Source: Planctomycetota bacterium (lineage in GTDB: Bacteria; Planctomycetota; PUPC01; JACPCR01). From it: DNA of 16,996 bases. Below, piece by piece: positions 1 through 6,732 of the stretch. A program made the translations under genes and the position numbers. How positions within the stretch are numbered: the first letter of the stretch is position 1; each line of letters opens with the position of its first letter. The DNA lies in assembly GCA_030740295.1 (NCBI GenBank), contig JASLXP010000232.1:1-16996 (forward strand), written 5' to 3'. The notes beneath the pieces were generated by a model that was given only the letters and a program-made list of their open reading frames with translations, ran no database searches and was not told the origin of the DNA.

Positions 1-79
1 CCTTGCCATCCGTGGTATTTCTATCGTAGCTGCGGTTGCGGCCGAAGGCAGCCTTAGGAACCTGCGCCACGTAAAGTGA
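1..79 (+). CDS. C-terminal tail of an unidentified upstream gene (5' end outside window)
   Basis: An open frame entering from the left edge (first full codon at base 2) encodes 25 residues ending ...GSLRNLRHVK and stops at TGA 77-79. That stop overlaps the GTG start of the next gene in the sequence GTGA, a 4-base overlap typical of translationally coupled genes, which is the main reason to believe this tail is real. Too little is present to name a family. In other bacteria LuxC-type reductases often sit beside a LuxE-type acyl-protein synthetase or a fatty-acid biosynthesis enzyme; that is context only and I could not recognise either from this tail. Confidence 0.5.
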   Translation, partial: LAIRGISIVAAVAAEGSLRNLRHVK

Positions 80-1362
80 TTTCCAATCAGATCCAACAGA
101 AGGCCTTCCAACTCCGTAGAGCGGCGGAGTTGCACCTGCAACCACTCTCTGCACGCGAAATCGGCAGGCGCATCGGGCTGATGGCCTCGAAGTGGCTGGA
201 TCCGGATTGGGAGCACCGCAAGCAGGCGATCCACGAAATCTGCTCCGCAAGCGGTTTCCCGCCCAACATGGTGGCAGAGGGCATTGACAACGCGTTCTGG
301 CAACTGGTGCCGCCTAAACTGGCACAACTGGCAGACGAGGAACTTGGCGACAGCAGGCTGCTGGACGGCCCGCGACCTCATCCCATCACGGGTCGGCTTT
401 CGCGGGCTGTTGGGCCCGGCCTGGTCACACACTTTCTTGCCGGCTCGATAATCACGCCCGGGCTGTGGAGTATCTGCCGGGCACTCCTTCTCAAATCCGC
501 AAGCATCGTCAAGTGCGCCAGCCACGATCGAGTGTTCCCTCTTCGATTTGCTGAATCGTTACGTCAGGAATCTTCGGAGCTGGGTGAATGCATCCATGTT
601 GATTACTGGTCCCGTAGAGATGCAGAAGCCACCGAGGCGGCCATTCTCGCAGCGGACGCGGTCATCGCTTTCGGTGACGATTCCACCATTGAGGCATTGC
701 GCACGATCGCCGCATGGCCTCGCCGGTTCGTAGCACATGGACACCGGGTGAGCCTTGCTGTCGTTGATGAATCTGCATTCGACGAATCTACAGCCCGTGG
801 GATCGCCGAAGACGTTGCGTTTCACGATCAGCAGGGCTGCCTTTCACCCCATGTGGTTTACCTGATTGGATCTAATGACGCCTGCATTCAGTTTGGTGAA
901 ACAACAGCGGAAGCATTCTCGGCGATGGAGCGCGAAGTGCCGAGACGAGTGCTCGAAGCTGGGGAGGCGGCGGCCATCCAACGTATGAGGGGAACACACG
1001 AGTTACAGGCCGCCATGAACATCGGCGCGCATATCTGGAAAAGCGACCATTCGACCGCCTGGACGCTCCTTTACGATGAGAATCCGCCGTTCGAGTTTTC
1101 ATGCCTGAACCGAACACTTCGTCTGAAGCGCCTTGACTCACCGGCGCAGCTCAAGTTGGCCCTGAGTGAAGTCAGCAGCCGCCTGCAGGGCGCCGCGATT
1201 GCGCCACCCGCGCTCAAAAGCGAGGTTTCCGACATCCTGGCACGCCACGGAGTCTCACGGATCTGTTCGCCTGGAAAACTGCAGAACCCTCCGCTCAACT
1301 GGAAGGCCGACGGGAATTATCATTTGCTGCCGCTGGTGAATTGGCTGGAAGTGGAGGAATAA
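76..1362 (+). CDS. LuxC-type acyl-CoA/acyl-ACP reductase (aldehyde-dehydrogenase fold)
   Basis: Predicted NADPH-dependent reductase that turns a fatty acyl thioester into a fatty aldehyde through a covalent acyl-cysteine intermediate; cytosolic. The 428-residue protein is somewhat shorter than the ~480 usual for LuxC. Recognisable parts are the nucleotide-binding half around residues 112-150, AFGDDSTIEALR near 198-209, and the catalytic region VVDESAFD...DQQGCLSPH near 229-259, in which Cys255 is the expected nucleophile. The start is GTG at 76, overlapping the stop of the previous gene; an in-frame TAG at 55-57 rules out a start further upstream in the window. No luxA/luxB luciferase genes are visible, so light production is not implied; a role in lipid, wax or alkene-type metabolism is more likely. 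It converges on the next minus-strand gene with only 6 bases between the stops. Family assignment is confident; substrate is not known. Confidence 0.82.
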   Translation: MISNQIQQKAFQLRRAAELHLQPLSAREIGRRIGLMASKWLDPDWEHRKQAIHEICSASGFPPNMVAEGIDNAFWQLVPPKLAQLADEELGDSRLLDGPRPHPITGRLSRAVGPGLVTHFLAGSIITPGLWSICRALLLKSASIVKCASHDRVFPLRFAESLRQESSELGECIHVDYWSRRDAEATEAAILAADAVIAFGDDSTIEALRTIAAWPRRFVAHGHRVSLAVVDESAFDESTARGIAEDVAFHDQQGCLSPHVVYLIGSNDACIQFGETTAEAFSAMEREVPRRVLEAGEAAAIQRMRGTHELQAAMNIGAHIWKSDHSTAWTLLYDENPPFEFSCLNRTLRLKRLDSPAQLKLALSEVSSRLQGAAIAPPALKSEVSDILARHGVSRICSPGKLQNPPLNWKADGNYHLLPLVNWLEVEE

Positions 1363-1368
1363 TACGTA

Positions 1369-2583
1369 TCACTGTCCCAGTTTTTCGAGTAGCTGCTTGG
1401 CTTCAGCGGCGTATTTCGAATCTGGATATTGGTCGATCACCTTTTGAAGGTATTTGGCGGCGGCTTCCTTCTTACCTGCTCCTGCCAGAAGCTTGCCGTT
1501 ATTGAAAGTGGAACGGGCTTTACGATCGTCCGTGGACGAGAGGGCTTCGCCCTCCGCTGGTTTTCTCTTGGTCGAGGTCTTGACTTTGCCCATGGCGGCT
1601 CTGATCTGATAGCCAGCCTTTGTGCCAGCGAACATGGCATCCAGCTTCCTGAGTTCCATTTTCAGTATTGCAGGGTTCTTGACCGCCTCCAGGGTCGATT
1701 TGAGTCGCGCCTTGCCATCGCGCTCGATGCCATCGATCATGGATTTCTGTTTGTTGCTGTAATAGCTGTTGCGGGCGGCTTTAGGAGCACGCTTCAGCGC
1801 CGAGCAGGCTTTGCCGTAGCGTTCCTGTGCCATCAGTTCCCTGGCACTTTCCATCGCCTGCTCAAATTTCTTACACTTTGCGGGGGAGAGTTCTGAATCC
1901 ACGACACAGTAGGTTTCGATACATGCCTGCTGTGCCTCTTGAGTCCAATCCAGGCCTGAATCTTCAAAGAACAGCGGTTTGACCGGACAGCCGGCGCCTT
2001 TCAACGCATCTACAATCCCTTTGGAGTTTGAGAAGCTCTGCTCATGCAGCATTCCGGCGGTGATGGAGAAAGCCATTCCCATCTTGCCCAGTGTTGGTGG
2101 CGGGTAGACAGGGGCGTGTAAGGCGGCACCGCGGACCAGCACGGCATGGAGTGATGCAAATCTGAGTATGAAATCCGCACCGGTCAAGGCCCCGGCCATG
2201 AACACCTTTTTCTGTGTCTTGTACTTCGATGTGACCTCTTTGAGGATCTTCATCAGCAACAGATCTTCCCTCCTTTCAATCTTCATATAATCGCCTTCAA
2301 AAGTCGGGCACACCAGGATGAACTCGTACTCATCGGCAGCATCTTCAAACGCGACGGCTACATCCGTGCCCTTCCCATCAAAGCCGTGCACTCCAATAAA
2401 AAGCGGGAAAGGCTTTTTTGGGGTGTACGATTCTGGAACGTGGATGAAGTAATGATAGATGGTGCCCTTGAGTTCCATCCGTATAGACCTTGGCTCTGCT
2501 CTCAACGGGCCTGTCAAGAAAACAAGTGTCAGCAATGGACACAGGGCAAACGGCCGGTGGCCTGTGGGGTGGATGCGATTCAT
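1369..2583 (-). CDS. Secreted alpha/beta-hydrolase-like protein with TPR tail, catalytic Ser and His lost
   Basis: 404 residues. A signal peptide (about 1-29, hydrophobic stretch ending PLRA|EP) predicts export. Residues ~35-230 follow the PHB-depolymerase / LpqC-like esterase layout: FPLFIGVHGFDG (59-70) is the oxyanion-loop region, and VFMAGALTGADF (128-139) is the nucleophile elbow. The elbow, normally G-x-S-x-G, reads GALTG, with Leu133 in place of Ser. The usual G-H-D-W site reads SGLDW (209-213), with Leu211 in place of His. It is therefore probably a non-catalytic binding or scaffold protein. Residues 355-402 look like a TPR unit (AAAKYLQKVIDQYPDSKYAA), as in outer-membrane assembly proteins. 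The start ATG at 2583 has a TTGAGGGC ribosome site 7 bases ahead. It is third in a co-directional run but lies just after a terminator at 2610-2648, so expression may depend on readthrough. Fold call good, function unknown. Confidence 0.75.
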   Translation of the reverse strand: MNRIHPTGHRPFALCPLLTLVFLTGPLRAEPRSIRMELKGTIYHYFIHVPESYTPKKPFPLFIGVHGFDGKGTDVAVAFEDAADEYEFILVCPTFEGDYMKIERREDLLLMKILKEVTSKYKTQKKVFMAGALTGADFILRFASLHAVLVRGAALHAPVYPPPTLGKMGMAFSITAGMLHEQSFSNSKGIVDALKGAGCPVKPLFFEDSGLDWTQEAQQACIETYCVVDSELSPAKCKKFEQAMESARELMAQERYGKACSALKRAPKAARNSYYSNKQKSMIDGIERDGKARLKSTLEAVKNPAILKMELRKLDAMFAGTKAGYQIRAAMGKVKTSTKRKPAEGEALSSTDDRKARSTFNNGKLLAGAGKKEAAAKYLQKVIDQYPDSKYAAEAKQLLEKLGQ

Positions 2584-2609
2584 GGCAAAGCCCTCAAGAA
2601 ATAGATGTC

Positions 2610-2648
2610 AAAAAAAATCCGCCACCAACGGGGTCATTGATGACGGAT
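2610..2648 (-). terminator. Rho-independent terminator after the pseudopilin gene
   Basis: Read on the minus strand, ATCCGTCATCAA (2648-2637) pairs over 12 positions with TTGGTGGCGGAT (2628-2617), using two G-U wobbles and no mismatch. The loop is 8 bases and the T-run is 8 bases (2617-2610, its first T shared with the stem). It sits 21 bases past the pseudopilin stop codon and only 26 bases before the start codon of the next co-directional gene, so it probably reduces rather than abolishes expression of that gene. Confidence 0.8.
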
Positions 2649-2669
2649 ATGTTCTGAAGTCTCATCCTG

Positions 2670-3746
2670 TTACTCGGGAATATGGAACAGGCTCTCGCCT
2701 CCGATCAGCACTCGGTCCACCGCTGCCGGTTCCGAAGGCGCAGCAGTATTCTGAGTCCAGTAAAAGTTCATGTAATTCCCACCGAATCCCTCTCGAAACA
2801 TTGCTTTAAATTTGTAGTGAATTGTCGGATTGATATTAACATAGCTGGCAAGGTAGTGCTGCCGGCAGCAGGAACGGCTCTCACCAATTTCCGCCCCTGC
2901 GAAGGTATCATCCTCATTTATGTCGATGGCGATGTATGCCCAGTCATCATTGCGTTCCAGCGCATACCAGGTTCCGCCGCCTGGGAACTGTATTAGGCCG
3001 GTAAACACAGCAGTGATCTGATCTACGGCGCTACCTGATGCCCCCCAACCGTTGGCGGTAGGCGGTAGAAAACCGAAGCCTGATTCAGCCAATGCCCGAG
3101 CCCATACGGTTTCATACCCAACGGAGACCGATGGATCCTGGTCGTTCTTCAAAGCAGTCCAATCCGCGCCGGACTGGGTGTTGTACCACTTGCTGACTAC
3201 CCCATGCATGGGAGATCTGCTCCAACCAAGCTCAACGTGGCCGTCTCCGAAACAGTAGAACTTTTTGAATCCGTCTTCTTCCTTCTTGTCAATATGGCGT
3301 TTTTCATCTTCGATAATCATGACCAGATCAGTAGCATCGGCTTTGAGGGAGCCGACATGGATACCAAGATAAGCGCCCTGAACGAGATACGAGGATGGAT
3401 AACCATGATTGTTGGGTGGGGCAGCTGTAACCATTGGGCATTTGAAAGCATCGACCTGTAGAGCTTGGGTGGCGTCGTAGTTGGGTTCCGTACTCAGGGC
3501 ATACCCATGCTCCTTGACATAATAGCCGGGGTCGCTACTGGTAGTGCCGGCCCAAGTTGCAGCGTATGTCATCACTGCGCTGTGAATGGTCTTGCCCATG
3601 ATGTTCATACACTTGCGCTTCAGGGCTTCGTACTGAGCTCTTTGTATCATCGGCAAAATCAGAGTAGCCAGGATGGCGATAATCGTCACCACGACCAGCA
3701 TCTCGATCAGTGTGAATCCTTTCTTCCGAGACTGGGATGATTTCAT
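2670..3746 (-). CDS. Type II/IV pseudopilin with C-terminal PA14-like domain
   Basis: 358 residues. The N-terminus RKKG|FTLIEMLVVVTIIAILA is a textbook class III prepilin signal: cleavage after Gly10, N-methylated Phe11, Glu15 at +5, then a hydrophobic helix to about residue 36. Residues 40-180 form the pilin globular part, ending in CFGDGHVELG (165-174), the motif seen near the end of many planctomycete and Lentisphaerota pseudopilins. Unusually the protein runs on for 180 residues. About 236-335 (FTGLIQFPGGGTWYALERND DWAYIAID... then YKFKAMFREGFGGNYMNFYW) matches the PA14 pattern: a 'ftG.i' strand, an aromatic/NDD loop, and a final 'G...m.f.W' strand. PA14 domains commonly bind glycans. The start ATG has a good AGGAG site 8 bases ahead. 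It follows the HEAT-repeat gene by 45 bases, so the two are probably one transcript. Processing would need a PilD peptidase encoded elsewhere. Confidence 0.85.
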   Translation of the reverse strand: MKSSQSRKKGFTLIEMLVVVTIIAILATLILPMIQRAQYEALKRKCMNIMGKTIHSAVMTYAATWAGTTSSDPGYYVKEHGYALSTEPNYDATQALQVDAFKCPMVTAAPPNNHGYPSSYLVQGAYLGIHVGSLKADATDLVMIIEDEKRHIDKKEEDGFKKFYCFGDGHVELGWSRSPMHGVVSKWYNTQSGADWTALKNDQDPSVSVGYETVWARALAESGFGFLPPTANGWGASGSAVDQITAVFTGLIQFPGGGTWYALERNDDWAYIAIDINEDDTFAGAEIGESRSCCRQHYLASYVNINPTIHYKFKAMFREGFGGNYMNFYWTQNTAAPSEPAAVDRVLIGGESLFHIPE

Positions 3747-3791
3747 GGCGATCTCCTGTTAAATGTCGGGAACGGCGAACAGTGGATGGGG

Positions 3792-4433
3792 TCATCGAAC
3801 TTTAGAAAGGGCCTCACGGGCGGCGTCTCGAACGAATGGCTCCTTATCACCCATCAGACCGTTAAGAGCGGGAATTGCTGATGAGGCATCTTTACCGATA
3901 TTTCCAATGGTCTTGGCTGACATCAGACGGATATTTGAATCCTGATCTTTGCAGGCATCTGACAGTGGGCCAACGGCTGGGGCAGCCGCTGCTCCAAGAT
4001 CATAAAGTGCCTGTAGAGCACTCATCTTCACCTCAGGGTCCGAGTCTTTCAACAATTTGGTGGCGGCTTCTACTAATTCTTTTTCAGCCTTAATCGAGGC
4101 CAACGCGCTCATTGCTCGATATTTAACTTTGTTGTCCGCTCCGTCTGTCAGCGCCAGAATCTCAGGTGCACATTCTGCAGCGTCTTCACCGAAGGCCGCC
4201 AATGCTGTGGCCGCTGCGATTTTAACCTTGACCTCTTTATCCTTCAGAGCCTTCCGAAGGGCAGGGATGCTATCCTCCTTTTGCTGATGCAATTGGCCCA
4301 ACGCCATTGCGCCAGCCTCTCGTTCCTCGGGTGAACTGCTTTTCAACTTCTTTATGGCTCGCTCCGCAGGTGTATCTATACCACAGCCACCCAGAAGAAG
4401 TATTGGCAGCAACAATGCGCAGTTTCTTTTCAT
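3792..4433 (-). CDS. HEAT-repeat lipoprotein
   Basis: 213 residues from the chosen start MKRNCALLLPILLLGGCG. The lipobox LGGC with Cys17 predicts signal peptidase II cleavage and lipid anchoring in the cell envelope. A longer reading from TTG at 4481 would add 16 non-hydrophobic residues ahead of this signal and overlap the promoter candidate, so ATG 4433 is preferred. From residue ~25 the protein is a series of ~30-36-residue helical HEAT/PBS-lyase-like repeats, each with the D..VR/K..A...L..I/L pattern (for example DPEVKMSALQALYDLG, DSNIRLMSAKTIGNIG, EPFVRDAAREALSKVR). This solenoid fold serves protein-protein contact; no catalytic motif is seen. It leads the run lipoprotein -> pseudopilin -> hydrolase-like protein and may be the envelope docking partner of those exported proteins. 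The partner is inferred. Confidence 0.82.
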   Translation of the reverse strand: MKRNCALLLPILLLGGCGIDTPAERAIKKLKSSSPEEREAGAMALGQLHQQKEDSIPALRKALKDKEVKVKIAAATALAAFGEDAAECAPEILALTDGADNKVKYRAMSALASIKAEKELVEAATKLLKDSDPEVKMSALQALYDLGAAAAPAVGPLSDACKDQDSNIRLMSAKTIGNIGKDASSAIPALNGLMGDKEPFVRDAAREALSKVR

Positions 4434-4471
4434 GAATATCCACTCAGATGCGGTATGACGGAATTCAGCGA

Positions 4472-4500
4472 AATATAGCAAGGTCCGCCAGGAACTCCAA
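4472..4500 (-). promoter_or_regulatory. Sigma70-type promoter candidate for the lipoprotein-pseudopilin run
   Basis: On the minus strand TTGGAG (4500-4495) and TATATT (4477-4472) are separated by exactly 17 bases. The -10 matches consensus at 5 of 6 positions, the -35 only at 3. The implied leader is about 30 bases to ATG 4433. On the other strand of the same gap, TATACT at 4533-4538 could be a -10 for the glycosyltransferase gene, but I see no good -35 for it. Confidence 0.4.
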
Positions 4501-4608
4501 GGAACTTGGCATTATGCAACACATTTTAGCCCTATACTGCTCAAAATGAACATCTTCCTTTCTGTCTTAAATTCCAACAGGGCCAGGTAAGTCGCACCAA
4601 TTGCCAGG

Positions 4609-6732
4609 ATGCTTACACCCAAAGAGCGGAACAACCGGTTGATCGCTCATATCGCCGTCGTCTTTCTGGTTGCCATCAGCCTGAGGTGCTTGTCACTGAA
4701 CTCGGACCCTCCGGCTGAGCTCTCCTGGAGCCTCGCGCCCTTCACTGACGGGCCCGCGGTGATTTCGCCGGCGAGGCAGGCCACCCTTGAAGAGCAGGGC
4801 TTCATAGCGCGCTCGACTCATCCGAACTCGAATCCATTCGTCGCCGCATTCATCCGGATTGTCCTGTGGGCCACCGGTTTGGGACATTGGCAGGGCCGCC
4901 TCCTTTTTGTGATCGCGGGATGTCTGAGCTGTGTTGGCATGATGCTCATTCTCTGCCGCGATCAGCATTCTTTGACAACTTTGTGCGGGGGGATGTTGTT
5001 GGCGACGAACTATGTTTTCTTCCAATACAACCGGCTGGCTCTTGAAGAGAACCTGGTAAACCTGTTTGGACTTTTCTCTTTCGTCTGCCTGCGAACGCTC
5101 AATCTCCGGCTTTCATTCCTTTCAGGCTTGCTTGCGGGGGTGATGGTCTTCCTGGTCAAACTGCACGGGCTGGTCTACGTCGCTGCCATGGCGCTGGCCC
5201 TCTGGTCCTGTTGGTTCAGTCTTCCCCAGGTACGATCTCGCCTGGTGAAGATTGCCTTTGCCTGGCTGGCTGGATTCGCTTTTCTGTTCGTGGTTGGCAC
5301 TCACTTCAAAATAGAACCTGCCTATGCCCCGCTTGGCCAGTATTTCGTAGACGCAGTTGGCGAGGAGTCAACATCTCCAATCGTGAGCTACATCCTGGGG
5401 ACACCATCAAGAACCCTGAGTGCGGGCGCCAAGTCGAACCTGTTCGTCCGTATGCCTGTCACCTTTCTGCTGGCATGGGTGTTCTTGCTCTCATTGATCG
5501 GACGAGCTGAAACCGGCTGCAAAAAGACTTCAGTTGAGAAAGAGCCGGCCTTCATCTCTTCTGAATTGATTCTGGTCTGCATGCTCGCTGCAACTGTTAC
5601 CGGGCTCTCCCTTCTCAAGTATCGACCTCTGAGATACGAGACTCTGTTGATACCTTCTCTGACAGGCCTGGCCGCTTTGGTCCTGGGCCGTCTGTTGGTA
5701 AGAACCGACAGGCGCGCAGAAACGGAACAGCCGATCACCGACCCCATCGGGTCATGCATGTTGTGCCTCCTCTGCCTCAGGGCCGTGGTACTGTTCTATC
5801 TGATCCACCTGGTCCTGACGGAGCTCACAGGTCTGACTTTCATTGGCCCCGACGCTTCACACACCACGCCCGCGCGGCTCACTCTCACATTGCTGTTGTG
5901 GCTGACAGTGCTCCAATTCTGGCAGCCCCTTTTCCTGGCAGCCTCGCGCGCCTTTGCGAAACAGAGGGTGGCACGGGCGGTGGCAGTGGTTTCTCTGTTG
6001 GCATTGGCAGGCATTCAGGGATGGCAGTCAGTCCATTACTTCAGGAATGCATCGGTCAACACCATCTCATCTTCAAGGAATGTGGCGCCGCTGTTCCCAT
6101 CCGGTTTCCTGATCACCGGAGAGTTTGCTGATGCCCTTTGCGTGGAAACAGAGTACGCCTCGCATCCCTACTCTTCGCGAAACCCATCCATCCATGAGGC
6201 ACTGGAACAATCGCCCAACACCGATGGACTGCTGGTCAGGGCCTTGGAACGCGATGGCAAATGGGTATTTCACTTTGGCGGTGTGTCTGAGGGAATTCGG
6301 AAGGGCAATTGGATGCCGATTCTTGCTCAGTGCCTGGGCCCGGTATCAGAAGAAACACGTATCGTGCAAGTCTTGATTGCGCGGGCTGCAACAGGGCACT
6401 ACCCACTGGCCATGTCGTGCCTGCTCACTGGAGACGAACGCTCAGCGCGACATCACCTCAGAAAGTTTCTGGAGATCCATCCGAATCACATCCCGGCCCT
6501 TTTGTATGCCGCTGCCCTTGACTCGAAATGGAAAGAGATCCCGCCTTCTGAAACCGAGGCCTTTCTGCAGGCCGAACAGATCTTTCAATCAGGCGTACCG
6601 GTGAACGATTGGGATCGCCACCATTTCGAGGCACTACTGAAGGGAACACTCGAAATTTTGAGGCTGACAGAATCGCTTGCGTCTGGTCTAACCCTCGGCC
6701 TCGCCGGCTATCTGCGCAGCGACGGCGCGTAA
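4609..6732 (+). CDS. Polytopic GT-C (GT39/ArnT-like) membrane glycosyltransferase
   Basis: 707 residues. An N-terminal transmembrane helix (~11-30) is followed by an extracytoplasmic loop with an acidic residue (APFTDGP, Asp47), where GT39-type enzymes carry the catalytic Asp. About ten further hydrophobic segments follow (roughly 98-116, 125-138, 152-165, 170-205, 214-231, 285-300, 325-345, 350-365, and several between 380 and 480), with NRLALEENL (141-149) after an early helix, a pattern common in this superfamily. The last ~220 residues are soluble and include a TPR-like pair near 605-645. Such enzymes move a sugar from a polyprenyl-phosphate donor onto lipid, glycan or protein on the outer face of the inner membrane. 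In relatives the loop motif is often D-E-G; here it is D-G-P, so the acidic pair is reduced to one residue. The start ATG 4609 has a weak ribosome site. Its 3' end overlaps the convergent pilT. Donor and acceptor are unknown. Confidence 0.75.
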   Translation: MLTPKERNNRLIAHIAVVFLVAISLRCLSLNSDPPAELSWSLAPFTDGPAVISPARQATLEEQGFIARSTHPNSNPFVAAFIRIVLWATGLGHWQGRLLFVIAGCLSCVGMMLILCRDQHSLTTLCGGMLLATNYVFFQYNRLALEENLVNLFGLFSFVCLRTLNLRLSFLSGLLAGVMVFLVKLHGLVYVAAMALALWSCWFSLPQVRSRLVKIAFAWLAGFAFLFVVGTHFKIEPAYAPLGQYFVDAVGEESTSPIVSYILGTPSRTLSAGAKSNLFVRMPVTFLLAWVFLLSLIGRAETGCKKTSVEKEPAFISSELILVCMLAATVTGLSLLKYRPLRYETLLIPSLTGLAALVLGRLLVRTDRRAETEQPITDPIGSCMLCLLCLRAVVLFYLIHLVLTELTGLTFIGPDASHTTPARLTLTLLLWLTVLQFWQPLFLAASRAFAKQRVARAVAVVSLLALAGIQGWQSVHYFRNASVNTISSSRNVAPLFPSGFLITGEFADALCVETEYASHPYSSRNPSIHEALEQSPNTDGLLVRALERDGKWVFHFGGVSEGIRKGNWMPILAQCLGPVSEETRIVQVLIARAATGHYPLAMSCLLTGDERSARHHLRKFLEIHPNHIPALLYAAALDSKWKEIPPSETEAFLQAEQIFQSGVPVNDWDRHHFEALLKGTLEILRLTESLASGLTLGLAGYLRSDGA

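Noticed and set aside
1..1362. A lux bioluminescence operon
   Set aside because: Only a LuxC-type reductase is seen; no luciferase subunit or regulator is present in the window.
1429..1896. 155-residue plus-strand open frame opposite the hydrolase-like gene
   Set aside because: It lies wholly antisense to a gene with signal peptide, fold motifs and ribosome site; its product has no recognisable motif.
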